Shown here one piece after another: positions 25,611 through 34,514 of a stretch of DNA of 64,000 bases. The stretch comes from Bacteroidota bacterium (GTDB lineage: Bacteria; Bacteroidota; Ignavibacteria; UBA10030; UBA8401). Location: the NCBI GenBank assembly GCA_021796215.1, contig JAJYOK010000005.1, positions 62,001 to 126,000 on the forward strand, given 5' to 3'. The position numbers and the translations under genes were made by a program. Numbering within the stretch: the first letter of the stretch is position 1; every line of letters starts with the position of its first letter. The notes beneath the pieces were generated by a model. It saw only the letters and a list, made by a program, of their open reading frames with translations. It was not told the origin of the DNA and made no database searches.

Positions 25611-27101
25611 TTGTTGAACTGGATTGAGATAAAAAACTTACAATCTATTTCTTTAGATGAGATACCGCGTCTCACTCTTGACGATTTACGAAGTCAGGCA
25701 GTAGAAAAAATTAAAAGCGGGAAAAGGCTGATTCAATTTTTTGGTGATAAAGAATCTGACGCAATAACTATTTACGCAATTGTTGCTGACGATAATAATT
25801 CAAAGCTCTATATCTCTTCTTCGAAAATTAAACCTGAGCAGGCTTATCGCTCCATGACGCCCGAAGCGCCTTCGGCTTCATTGTTCGAACGCGAACTGTA
25901 CGAGCAATGCGGAATCACACCCGAAGGTCACCCTTGGCTAAAACCGGTTCGGAAAGGAATTGCAGGAATTGACCGAAGCGAAACTCCGTACAAATTTTTC
26001 TATATGAGCGGCGAGGAAGTTCACGAGGTCGGCGTTGGTCCTATTCATGCCGGAATAATCGAGCCCGGGCATTTCAGGTTTTCCTGTCACGGCGAAAAAA
26101 TCTTTCATCTTGAAATTGAACTTGGCTTCCAGCATCGCGGAGTTGAAGCGCTCTTTGCGAAGAACAACGACCGCCCTGCTTATCTCGAAAAACTATCGGA
26201 ATCAATTGCCGGTGATACCGTCATCGGACATTGCGGAACATTTATCCGTGCAATGGAATCCGCGGCGAACATTTCGGTTTCGAGATCTGCAAAAACGATA
26301 CGGACGATTGCGCTTGAGCTGGAGCGGATTGCAATTCATTTGGGTGATCTGTCCGCACTGTCCGGCGATGTTGCGTACCTGACAGGAAATTCCGTTTTCG
26401 GCGCGCTTCGCACGAAAGTGATCAACACAACAATGGCAATGTGCGGAAACCGATTCGGCAGAGGTTTGCTCGCGCTGGGAGGAGTCAACTACGGTATTAA
26501 CCCAAAGCTAAAAGAGAAAATTGCATCAATGCTTGACGAACTCGATGATGCTGTGCTTCTCGCAGGAGAAGTTCTGTTTTCGTCGGCATCGACGCTGGAG
26601 CGATTTGAAAAAACAGGAATTGTCGAAAAAGAAACGGCAATTGAAATTGGCATGGTTGGCCCTGCCGCACGGGCAAGCGGAGTTTCTATTGATGTCCGAG
26701 CTGATCACCCATTCGGCGGTTATGAATATTTTCCCGTCCATAAATTGACATTAGACAGCGGCGACGTCTTTGCACGAGCATATATTCGTTTTGTTGAAAT
26801 TCAGCAATCTATTAAGATACTTCGTGAACAATTGAACAATCTTCCCGAAGGTGAGTTGAAAAAAACTTTAGCTGCGCTTCAGCCAAATCGTCTCGTCGTT
26901 TCTCTCACTGAAGGATGGCGCGGCGAGATCGCTCACGTACTTCGCACAGACCGTGACGGGAAGATCAAGTGTCTGAAAATCAAAGACCCATCGTTCAATA
27001 ACTGGTTTGCTGTTGCACTCGCTGTTCGCGAGGAAGGAATTTCCGACTTCCCTTTGTGCAATAAGAGCTTCGATCTCTCATATTGCGGCGTTGATTTGTA
27101 A
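25611..27101 (+). CDS. Ehr large subunit: NuoC-NuoD-like fusion lacking NiFe ligands
   Basis: The start is TTG (25611 or 25614) behind GGAG. Residues about 1-115 are a NuoC-like domain and about 120-496 a NuoD/HycE-like large subunit (GPIHAGIIEPGHFRF, ELGFQHRGVEALF). At the first metal motif, where hydrogenases have CGxC, this protein reads AGDT (residues 200-203). At the C-terminal DPCxxC motif it reads DPSFNN (459-464). All four cysteine positions that would bind nickel and iron are therefore replaced, as reported for the energy-converting-hydrogenase-related (Ehr) complexes and in complex I itself. It cannot be a conventional [NiFe]-hydrogenase; its substrate is unknown. Confidence 0.9.
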   Translation: MLNWIEIKNLQSISLDEIPRLTLDDLRSQAVEKIKSGKRLIQFFGDKESDAITIYAIVADDNNSKLYISSSKIKPEQAYRSMTPEAPSASLFERELYEQCGITPEGHPWLKPVRKGIAGIDRSETPYKFFYMSGEEVHEVGVGPIHAGIIEPGHFRFSCHGEKIFHLEIELGFQHRGVEALFAKNNDRPAYLEKLSESIAGDTVIGHCGTFIRAMESAANISVSRSAKTIRTIALELERIAIHLGDLSALSGDVAYLTGNSVFGALRTKVINTTMAMCGNRFGRGLLALGGVNYGINPKLKEKIASMLDELDDAVLLAGEVLFSSASTLERFEKTGIVEKETAIEIGMVGPAARASGVSIDVRADHPFGGYEYFPVHKLTLDSGDVFARAYIRFVEIQQSIKILREQLNNLPEGELKKTLAALQPNRLVVSLTEGWRGEIAHVLRTDRDGKIKCLKIKDPSFNNWFAVALAVREEGISDFPLCNKSFDLSYCGVDL

Positions 27102-27118
27102 AACCATTTCGGTGAAAA

Positions 27119-27877
27119 ATGCTTGACCTTTTAAAACTTAGGAAGCGTCACGGCTTTCAGGCAATTGCCAATGTTCGTAATGCAGCGGTGATGGAAACGC
27201 ATCGCGGCTTCCCCATCATTGATGAAACAAAATATACAAATGATTGGCAAAAAGTTGCCGATGTATGCCCGACGAAAGCAATCACAACACATCCGGCTGC
27301 AATCGATCTTGGAAAATGCATCTTTTGCGGTGAATGTGAACGCGCATCGAACGGAGCTATCCGTTTCAGCAATGATCACAAAATTGCAGCATCGAAGAAA
27401 GAACATCTCGTTATTACTTCGGGGGCAACGTATGCGGAATATCGTGCATCGGCAATAGAGGCGCGTAAAAAAATACATAGTTTGTTCGGCCGCTCTCTAA
27501 AACTCAGACAGGTTTCCGCCGGCGGATGCAACGGCTGCGAAATGGAATTGTCGGCATGCGGAAATGTAAATTTTGATATGGGGCGCTTCGGCATTGATTT
27601 CGTCGCTTCGCCGCGCCATGCCGATGGCATTGTCATCACAGGGCCCATTACAAAAAATATGGCGCCGGCTTTATCGGATGCGTACAAAAGCATCAGCGAA
27701 CCGAAAATTGTTATTGCCGTCGGCGCGTGTACGATTAGCGGCGGCGTGTTTGCTAATTCGGAGGAAACGAATCGTGAATTTATTAACACGGTAAGGATTG
27801 ATTTGTTTATTCCCGGCTGCCCGCCGCATCCTCTCACTATCATCAATGCAATTTTGGATTTCATCGGAAAAAAGTAA
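27119..27877 (+). CDS. Ehr small subunit: ferredoxin-like domain fused to NuoB-like domain
   Basis: The 252-residue protein has an N-terminal part with four cysteines (C50, then C67, C70, C73 in CIFCGEC) able to hold one [4Fe-4S] cluster. From about residue 130 there is a NuoB/HyfI-like domain with the four expected ligands of the proximal cluster: C137 and C140 (CNGCE), C204 (VGACTISGG) and C234 (PGCPPHP). In Hyf and Hyc the ferredoxin and small subunits are separate genes, so this is a fusion. Electron-transfer centres are intact although the partner large subunit lacks NiFe ligands. It is the last gene of the operon; 230 bases without a gene follow. Confidence 0.9.
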   Translation: MLDLLKLRKRHGFQAIANVRNAAVMETHRGFPIIDETKYTNDWQKVADVCPTKAITTHPAAIDLGKCIFCGECERASNGAIRFSNDHKIAASKKEHLVITSGATYAEYRASAIEARKKIHSLFGRSLKLRQVSAGGCNGCEMELSACGNVNFDMGRFGIDFVASPRHADGIVITGPITKNMAPALSDAYKSISEPKIVIAVGACTISGGVFANSEETNREFINTVRIDLFIPGCPPHPLTIINAILDFIGKK

Positions 27878-28109
27878 AACGCCTACCCTCTCCTCCTTTT
27901 TTTCCTTCCTTAATCTTGTCCAGCATGAGAAGATATTATCTTCCGCTGTGTACTTATTACTCGCTTTAGACATGTAATCTGCGTCATAAATAAAAATAGA
28001 ATCCGGAACTTTCAAATTTACGGTGGAGTTAATTCTAGAAATACTATCTCGCAGGCGCGGGGGTACATCGTCGGATAAGTTTGTTGGAAAATAATTTTTG
28101 TGAGATGAA

Positions 28110-29804
28110 ATGATGATTACCGCCTTCGCAGATATTCCGCAGCATTCAGAGGCATCTCTTCACGCGGCAACGTACACTGTACGAGGCAAACTTCTTCGGA
28201 CAACTTCGGGACTCGAACCATACGCAGGACCGTGGAATGAATTGACCGCCGCACATTTGCTTAGACGGACAATGTACGGTCCGAAACGAAGTGAAATCCT
28301 TTCTGCTGCGTCAAGTTCGCTCGATACCGTACTCACTCAACTCTTCGCTCCGCCGCCAGCTCATCCTATTCCTCCTGACCCGAATGTCCCGGGGCGTGAC
28401 TGGACTGTCGGTCCCTATTCCGATATCGTTCAGATCAACTATCAGTATGATTTCGCAATTAAAAAGTGGTGGGTAGGATTGATGCTCACGCAGGGAATTT
28501 CTGTGGTTGAAAAAATGACACTCCTCCTGCACAACCATTTTGCATCGCAGGCAAGCATTGTAGGCGATGCGCGCTATATGTATAAACAGAATACCTTGTT
28601 CCGCCAATTTGCGCTCGGCAATCTCAAAGAGCTGACCAAAGCAGTAACGATTGACCCCGCCATGCTTGTGTATCTCAACGGATTCCTGAATAAAATTCCA
28701 ACGCCGGATGAAAACTACGCCCGTGAACTGCAGGAGTTGTTCACCATCGGAAAGGGACCGGAGATCGCCGATGGAAATTATACGAATTACACTGAACAGG
28801 ATGTGAAAGCAGCTGCCCGCGTGCTGACCGGATGGACAGTTCATCACACGTCAAATCCGCCAGCTTCAGTATTCATTCAGAAAAACCACGACAGCGGAAG
28901 CAAGCAATTTTCGTCGGCCTATCAAAATACCATTATCAAACCGACACTGAATCCTGACGGGACAATGAACAGCAGCAAAGAAATCAGCGACCTTATTGAA
29001 ATGATTTTCCTCCAGCCCGCAACGGCTCAGTGTTTTTGCAGAAAACTCTATCGCTGGTTTGTCTATTACGATATTGATGATACGGTCGAACAAAATGTTA
29101 TTGCGCCGCTTGCCGATATTATGATGAAGAATAATTTTGAGGTTAAGCCTGTGCTCGACACTCTTTTCCGCAGCGCTCATTTTTTTGATCCGAACAATAT
29201 CGGCTGCGTCATTAAAAATCCTGTTGAATTTGCAGTCGGCACAGCGCGCCGGCTCAATCTTCCGCTGCCCGGCTTCGCCGATCCGGAATTTGTGAAGGTA
29301 ACGGACGCGCTGAGGGATACTGCGTGGAGCCTGCAAATGGATCTTCTTGAACCGCCGAATGTGGCAGGCTGGCCTGCATACCATCAGGCGCCCGATTATC
29401 ATGAAATATGGATCAACACAACAGCGCTTCCGACGCGCGGAAAATTCATTGACAACGTTCTGAACGGAATTCATCCGCAGGGAAGCACTACCACCTATAA
29501 AATAGATCCGGTTGCGTACGCCGCAACCATGAGCAATCCGTCTGATCCATTCAAGTTTGTTGACGAGATAACGTCGGACCTTTTGCCGCCAATCGAAGGA
29601 GGCGCAGCAATCACGCCGGAACAAAAAAATTATTTACTGTACAATGTTATGGGCTTGGTACAAAACGATGAATATGAATGGACCGCGAACTGGAACAATG
29701 CACAGAAAAATCCGCCGGATAGTGCGGCATTGATGACTGTGACGAAGACACTCAAGGCGCTGCTCCGGTTCGTGATGCGAATGGCAGAATTTCAATTGAC
29801 ATAG
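28110..29804 (+). CDS. DUF1800 family protein
   Basis: The 564-residue protein shows the DUF1800 signatures: ELTAAHLLRRTMYGPKRSEI near residue 45, KWWVGLMLTQGISVVEKMTLLLHNHFASQ (about 117-145), NENYARELQELFT-like DENYARELQELFTIG near 205, VKAAARVLTGWTV, and LEPPNVAGWPAY near 420. The function of this large family is unknown. It is nearly always encoded beside a DUF1501 protein, as here, where the partner begins seven bases downstream. No clear signal peptide is visible at the chosen start. The 232-base gap before it holds no recognisable gene. Confidence 0.88.
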   Translation: MMITAFADIPQHSEASLHAATYTVRGKLLRTTSGLEPYAGPWNELTAAHLLRRTMYGPKRSEILSAASSSLDTVLTQLFAPPPAHPIPPDPNVPGRDWTVGPYSDIVQINYQYDFAIKKWWVGLMLTQGISVVEKMTLLLHNHFASQASIVGDARYMYKQNTLFRQFALGNLKELTKAVTIDPAMLVYLNGFLNKIPTPDENYARELQELFTIGKGPEIADGNYTNYTEQDVKAAARVLTGWTVHHTSNPPASVFIQKNHDSGSKQFSSAYQNTIIKPTLNPDGTMNSSKEISDLIEMIFLQPATAQCFCRKLYRWFVYYDIDDTVEQNVIAPLADIMMKNNFEVKPVLDTLFRSAHFFDPNNIGCVIKNPVEFAVGTARRLNLPLPGFADPEFVKVTDALRDTAWSLQMDLLEPPNVAGWPAYHQAPDYHEIWINTTALPTRGKFIDNVLNGIHPQGSTTTYKIDPVAYAATMSNPSDPFKFVDEITSDLLPPIEGGAAITPEQKNYLLYNVMGLVQNDEYEWTANWNNAQKNPPDSAALMTVTKTLKALLRFVMRMAEFQLT

Positions 29805-29811
29805 AATAAAA

Positions 29812-31416
29812 ATGAATAGAAGAGAATTTATCCGGCGGGCAATTCCTGTAACGACACTGCCGTTCGTGCTGAACGGATTTCCGCTTCGCGCGTACGGCCG
29901 CTCTCTTTTGCTCGATGCAATAACCAAAGCCGCGGTCACCACCGACCGCGTGCTCGTGCTTGTTCAACTCGGCGGAGGCAACGACGGCATTAATACCGTC
30001 ATTGCGCGCGATCAATATCACGCATACATGAATGCGCGTCAAAATATTGCTCTTCCTGAATCATCAATTCTTCCACTGACATACGAGACGGGTTTGCATC
30101 CCGCCATGACCGGAATGCGTTCGCTCTACGAAGATGGAAAGCTCGCCATTGTGCAGGGCGTAACATATCCGAACCCCGATCTCTCTCACTTCCGCGCAAC
30201 AGATATTTGGCTGACAGCAGCGGACTACAACGAAACTCTTTCGGACGGCTGGCTCGGCAGATATTTGCAGCAGGAATTTCCCGGCTATCCTGTCGGTTAC
30301 CCGAACGAGGTAACCCCCGACCCACTTGCAATTCAAATCGGCGCCGATGTCTCGCTCGCGCTGAAAAGCTCTTCGGGTCCAATGGCGATTTCGCTCTACG
30401 ATCCGGATTCATTCTATCAATTGATACAAAACGGAAACACCGGCGGTGTAGCGCAATCTCCGAAAACACCGGCGGGACATGAGCTGTCATTCATTCAGGA
30501 AATAGCAGTACAGTCGCAGGACTATGCCGCACAAGTGAAGACTGCGGCGGATAAAATCAGCAGTGCAACCCGCTCGGCAATGTATCTCGGTGCGGGAAAA
30601 AATTATCTTGCCGATCAATTGAAGATCGTTGCTACGCTTATTGCCGGGGGATTGAAAACGCGCTTGTATATCGTGAACCTGTACGGCTTCGACACGCATT
30701 CTTCACAGGTGGATGGAGGCGATTCGAAAAGCGGCGAGCATGCGGCGCTGCTGGAAAAACTTTCGACAGCGATTTCTGCATTTCAGGACGATCTTAATAT
30801 TTTAGGAATCGGCGATCGCGTACTTGGAATGACATTTTCAGAATTCGGCAGACGCGTCCATTCCAATTCAAGCCTTGGAACCGATCACGGCACCGCAGCG
30901 CCGATGTTTCTATTCGGCAACGGTGTGAAAGCCGGCATCATCGGTGCGAACCCCGATCTCACCGATCTTGTGGATGGAAATTTGAAAATGCAATTCGACT
31001 TTCGTTCTGTCTATACATCCGTGCTTCAGCAGTGGTTTGCTACAGGAACAGCAGAGTTGAATGCAACGCTCCTGCAGACATTCCCTGCCATTCCGATCGT
31101 TCGCAAATCGTATCACATTGATGAAAACGGCAACCGCTTATATCCATCCACATGCCGTTTGTACAACAACTATCCCAATCCTTTCAACCCTTCAACGACT
31201 ATCGCGTATGATCTCCCCGATGATGGAAACGTACTCTTAGAAGTGTTCGACATAACGGGAAGAAAAATAACAACACTTGTTAACGGTTTTCAACCGGCGG
31301 GAAGTTACAAAGTGACGTTCACAGCATCTAAAAGATTTGCAAGCGGCGTATACATTTGTCAATTGCGGTGGGGCGAAACAATTGCAATTCGAAATAAAAT
31401 GCTGTTGCTGAAGTAA
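29812..31416 (+). CDS. DUF1501 family protein with Tat-like signal and T9SS sorting domain
   Basis: The 534-residue product opens with a twin-arginine-type leader (MNRREFIRRAIPV, then a hydrophobic stretch to LRAYG). The DUF1501 (sulfatase-like fold) body has VLVLVQLGGGNDGINTV, HPAMTGMRSLYEDGKLAIVQG, LYGFDTHSSQ and FSEFGRRVHSN with GTDHGTAAPMFLFG. The last 80 residues are a type A T9SS sorting domain (LYNNYPNPFNPSTTIAYDL to IRNKMLLLK), implying passage through the outer membrane to the cell surface. DUF1501 sits in an operon with DUF1800; the pair's substrate is not known. Confidence 0.88.
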   Translation: MNRREFIRRAIPVTTLPFVLNGFPLRAYGRSLLLDAITKAAVTTDRVLVLVQLGGGNDGINTVIARDQYHAYMNARQNIALPESSILPLTYETGLHPAMTGMRSLYEDGKLAIVQGVTYPNPDLSHFRATDIWLTAADYNETLSDGWLGRYLQQEFPGYPVGYPNEVTPDPLAIQIGADVSLALKSSSGPMAISLYDPDSFYQLIQNGNTGGVAQSPKTPAGHELSFIQEIAVQSQDYAAQVKTAADKISSATRSAMYLGAGKNYLADQLKIVATLIAGGLKTRLYIVNLYGFDTHSSQVDGGDSKSGEHAALLEKLSTAISAFQDDLNILGIGDRVLGMTFSEFGRRVHSNSSLGTDHGTAAPMFLFGNGVKAGIIGANPDLTDLVDGNLKMQFDFRSVYTSVLQQWFATGTAELNATLLQTFPAIPIVRKSYHIDENGNRLYPSTCRLYNNYPNPFNPSTTIAYDLPDDGNVLLEVFDITGRKITTLVNGFQPAGSYKVTFTASKRFASGVYICQLRWGETIAIRNKMLLLK

Positions 31417-31429
31417 CCAAACTTTTCGC

Positions 31430-31975
31430 TTATTTGTTCTCCTCTATACAATAAAGGAGATTATCTTCAACGCGATACAACAAAGGAGCGACCACAATTT
31501 TCGGATACCGCAAGCGAAGGCGCTTGACTTCGCTCAAAATAAAATCAATCTCGTTGCCTATCTCAAACATTGGCGCATAATGATGGAAATGTTCTTCCGC
31601 ACTTTCAGGTTCCCATCCTGCAGTCTCGACCAAACCTTGAACAAATTTTTCTTTGCGTGCAATCAGGTTCACCATGCCGCATTGTGTATGTCCGATCAGT
31701 GCAATATATCCAACTCCGCCTACAGCAATCGCATAGGAGACTTTGAATTCGCTGTAGCGCAAATTTGCACCACCAGTACGAATGATGTAAGCAAAGTTAT
31801 CGGGAATGTGAAGATGCTTTCGATTATCCATACACATCCCGACGAGTAATTGGGCAGCAGTGTATGTTTCGTACGGACGATTAAGATTATGATATTCAAG
31901 CAGAAGCCCGATCGGAGTGTTCCGGTACTCTGCTGGTATGATGTCTCTTGACGATATGGAAAGTATATTGTTCAT
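31430..31975 (-). CDS. Beta-carbonic-anhydrase-like protein
   Basis: The 181-residue protein has the beta-class zinc site: C48 in GMCMDNR with the catalytic D50-R52 dyad (CxDxR), and H96 with C99 in GHTQCGM. The AYIIRTGGANL strand (about 62-72) is also conserved. It would interconvert CO2 and bicarbonate in the cytosol. It is shorter than typical beta-carbonic anhydrases and diverges in the C-terminal third, so a non-anhydrase role (as for carbon disulfide hydrolases) is possible. It is convergent with the DUF1501 gene, with 13 bases between stops. Confidence 0.75.
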   Translation of the reverse strand: MNNILSISSRDIIPAEYRNTPIGLLLEYHNLNRPYETYTAAQLLVGMCMDNRKHLHIPDNFAYIIRTGGANLRYSEFKVSYAIAVGGVGYIALIGHTQCGMVNLIARKEKFVQGLVETAGWEPESAEEHFHHYAPMFEIGNEIDFILSEVKRLRLRYPKIVVAPLLYRVEDNLLYCIEENK

Positions 31976-32133
31976 TGCTCACTTCATTTGACTGATCGTC
32001 TGCATCCAAGTAAGAGGCATGTGTTGCACTATAAGAAGAAAAAAGAGTGTCCCTATAACCACCCATCATTGCACTCCAACCATTTTAATCTGCAAACGTA
32101 TATCGTATCCCTTCATCCTTGACCATTCATTGC

Positions 32134-33030
32134 TCACCATGTCAGTTCCATTCCCTCGCGCGCGGGTGTGCACTTAAACTTCAGCGATTTCGTTTTGATT
32201 TCCTTCTGGCATTTCTCGACGATCTCGTCAATCTTCTCGTCGTTATGCTGCGGGTCGTGATGGAAGAGAATAAGATGCTTGACGTTTGCCTCCGCCGCCA
32301 CTTTGATTGTAAAAAGATAATGCGAGTGTCCCCAACCCACTTTGTCAACATATTCTTCCGGCGTATACGTCGCATCATGAATTAAAATATCGGCATTGCG
32401 GGCAAATTCGAAAATGCGCTGGTTCGGGTCCCCTTTTTCCGCAAAATATTTTTCCTGCACGATCTTCTCGAAGTTCGTTAACCGCACCGCCGCTTCGCTG
32501 TCGAATGGTTCATTGTCGCTAATGTACACAAGAATTTTTCCTTTATATTCAAGCCTGTAGCCGACGGTGAATCCCGGATGATTGACATACATCGTGCGAA
32601 CATGCGCGCCGAAGATCGTGAACTCCTCCTCACCAATGGGACGAAAATTGATCTTCGCTTTCAGCTCATTTAGCTGAACGGGAAAATAAATGCGGTTCAT
32701 CTGGTCGGCAATGATGCGCTGAAGATTGATATCCTTCCGTTCCGTACCGATGATCGTGATCTCGTTGCCTGAAATAAGCGCCGGTTTGAAGAAAGGAAAT
32801 CCCTGGATATGATCCCAGTGTGGATGTGTGATGAGGAGATATGTGTTGAGTGATTCTCCGTTAGCGATCAGGTGGTCGCCAAAGTCGCGTATGCCTGTGC
32901 CTGCATCAAAAATAATCAACTCATCGTTGTCGAGCCTGAGTTCAAGCGACGGTGTGTTGCCGCCATAACGAACTGTCGTTTTTCCAGGAGTGGGAATGGA
33001 ACCGCGAACGCCCCAGAATTTGAGTTTCAT
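32134..33030 (-). CDS. Metallo-beta-lactamase-fold hydrolase
   Basis: The 298-residue protein begins MKLKFWGVRGSIPTPG, a signature of the cyclic-nucleotide-phosphodiesterase/PhnP-like branch of the MBL fold. The metal motif THPHWDH (H69, H71, D73, H74) is complete, with further ligands in YISDNEP, LIHDATYTPEEY and the late H in HLILFHHDP. Substrate is likely a phosphodiester or similar, in the cytosol; it cannot be specified. It lies upstream of the beta-carbonic-anhydrase-like gene on the same strand, with 158 bases between that contain nothing recognisable. Confidence 0.87.
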   Translation of the reverse strand: MKLKFWGVRGSIPTPGKTTVRYGGNTPSLELRLDNDELIIFDAGTGIRDFGDHLIANGESLNTYLLITHPHWDHIQGFPFFKPALISGNEITIIGTERKDINLQRIIADQMNRIYFPVQLNELKAKINFRPIGEEEFTIFGAHVRTMYVNHPGFTVGYRLEYKGKILVYISDNEPFDSEAAVRLTNFEKIVQEKYFAEKGDPNQRIFEFARNADILIHDATYTPEEYVDKVGWGHSHYLFTIKVAAEANVKHLILFHHDPQHNDEKIDEIVEKCQKEIKTKSLKFKCTPAREGMELTW

Positions 33031-33068
33031 TTTGTTATCCCTTCCACGAGTTAAGGGTTAAAACTTTG

Positions 33069-33578
33069 TTACGATTGATAGAAAGCAACATACCGCGTAT
33101 AATTTTCTGCCGATTGTTCGAGAAGTTGTTTTTCTTCTTTCGTCAGCGCACGCACGACCCTTGCAGGGATTCCCGCTGCGAGCATGCCTTCAGGAATTAC
33201 CGCACCGCCAAGTACCACCGCACCTGCAGCAATCAATGCATATGGTCCCACCTTCGCATCATCAAGCACCGTTGCATTCATGCCGATAAGACTAAAATCG
33301 AAAATCGTTGCCGCATGAAGAACCGCACTGTGTCCGATAGTAACATTCGAACCGATGATGAGCGGAAATGTTTTGTGCGTAACATGAAGAACGGAATTAT
33401 CCTGCACATTGGTCCGCTCTCCGATACGAATATAGTTGACATCTCCACGAATGACTGCATTGAACCACACACTGCTCCCCTTGCCAATTTCCACATCCCC
33501 GATGATGTGCGCTCCTTCCGCAATAAAAACGCTCGGATGAATGTTTGGTGTTTTGCCTTGATACGGAATAATGCTCAT
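33069..33578 (-). CDS. Gamma-carbonic-anhydrase-like hexapeptide-repeat protein
   Basis: The 169 residues form a left-handed beta-helix with hexapeptide repeats (FIAEGAHIIGDVEIGKGSSVWFNAVIRGD, VGPYALIAAGAVVLGGAVIP). Histidines expected as zinc ligands appear in SVLHVTH and TIGHSAVLHA. The family (YrdA/PaaY/CamH) includes active gamma-carbonic anhydrases and enzymes of other activity. Together with the beta-type gene at 31430-31975 it points to bicarbonate handling, but this is inference. Confidence 0.87.
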   Translation of the reverse strand: MSIIPYQGKTPNIHPSVFIAEGAHIIGDVEIGKGSSVWFNAVIRGDVNYIRIGERTNVQDNSVLHVTHKTFPLIIGSNVTIGHSAVLHAATIFDFSLIGMNATVLDDAKVGPYALIAAGAVVLGGAVIPEGMLAAGIPARVVRALTKEEKQLLEQSAENYTRYVAFYQS

Positions 33579-33606
33579 ACGCCAAAGTCATCCTTGATAC
33601 TTTTGA

Positions 33607-34467
33607 TTATTTCGCGGACGGCGGATTCCAGCCCGGCCGATTCCATTTAATGAGTTCAATATGCACGCTGCCGAGAATAACTTTCATCGTTGCCACGATC
33701 GGAATTGCGGCGGCATCGTCGCTAAACCAGCCGTGAAACGCGCCGGTCATTCCAAAAATGCCGACAAAGTCCGCGTGACCGTCAAGCTCAACCGTGCGAA
33801 CAGGATACTTTACCGCATCAATAGTGACCGCGCTTTTCTTATTCAAAAAATTAATATGAGTATTGACCAGTTTTTCATCAACGTACGTGGGAACATCAGC
33901 AATAGATTGCTGGTGAACGTGTCCGCGTGCATAATAAAAGAGAGAAAGTCCGTCTTCCGTCGGCATAAATAGAGTATCTTCTCCCCTCTTATCAACTTTC
34001 TGTGTTTGCCGAACTCCGGTGCGATAAAAGACTCTATCCAGATCATAGCGAAAATCATAATCTGAATAATACGTGCTGTTCGGGTCTTTTGTATCCATTC
34101 CGGAAAAAAAATGAGAATATAAGTCTGTATCGTCTTCCGAATAAAAGACGTAATGCACATTCACAAATGGAATTTTTGTATGAGAATCTATGAATGCTTT
34201 TGTACAATAGATCGGTCTTCCATTTTTCACAGTCTTATCAAGTACTTGAATCTTTATCGTTCCAAGAGTGAAAATGGAATAGCTCACTTCATAGGTCAAC
34301 TCTTCTCCGACAAAAAAAATACCGTCGGGTGCATCAACATAAGCAGCGGCTTCTTCCTTTTGAGGCGTTTCATCGTCTGCAAAAGCGGCAGCGCTCGTAA
34401 GAAAAAAACTGAATACAACAATAAGAATACGCTTGCACAGCGTGCATCTTTTCGCAAGTAATAGCAA
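33607..34467 (-). CDS. DUF3108 periplasmic protein
   Basis: The frame has no ATG near its start. TTG at 34467 is supported by GAGG eight bases upstream. The 286-residue product has a signal peptide (ILIVVFSFFLTSAAAFA) and a DUF3108 body (FVGEELTYEVSYSIFTLGTIKIQVLD, YSHFFSGMDTKDP, FRYDLDR, TVELDGHADFVGIFGMTGAFHGWFSDDAAAIPI). The family has a lipid-carrier-like beta fold and unknown function at the envelope. It is downstream of the S41 protease gene by 47 bases and is probably co-transcribed. Confidence 0.82.
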   Translation of the reverse strand: MLLLAKRCTLCKRILIVVFSFFLTSAAAFADDETPQKEEAAAYVDAPDGIFFVGEELTYEVSYSIFTLGTIKIQVLDKTVKNGRPIYCTKAFIDSHTKIPFVNVHYVFYSEDDTDLYSHFFSGMDTKDPNSTYYSDYDFRYDLDRVFYRTGVRQTQKVDKRGEDTLFMPTEDGLSLFYYARGHVHQQSIADVPTYVDEKLVNTHINFLNKKSAVTIDAVKYPVRTVELDGHADFVGIFGMTGAFHGWFSDDAAAIPIVATMKVILGSVHIELIKWNRPGWNPPSAK

Positions 34468-34514
34468 TGGAAAAACCTCGTTTCACCTGTTTGATACCGG
34501 ATATGAAAAGCTCA

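Noticed and set aside
20634-27877. Annotation as a functional [NiFe]-hydrogenase or as NADH dehydrogenase
   Set aside because: The large subunit lacks the NiFe cysteines, and there are no NuoE/F/G-type NADH-oxidising subunits.
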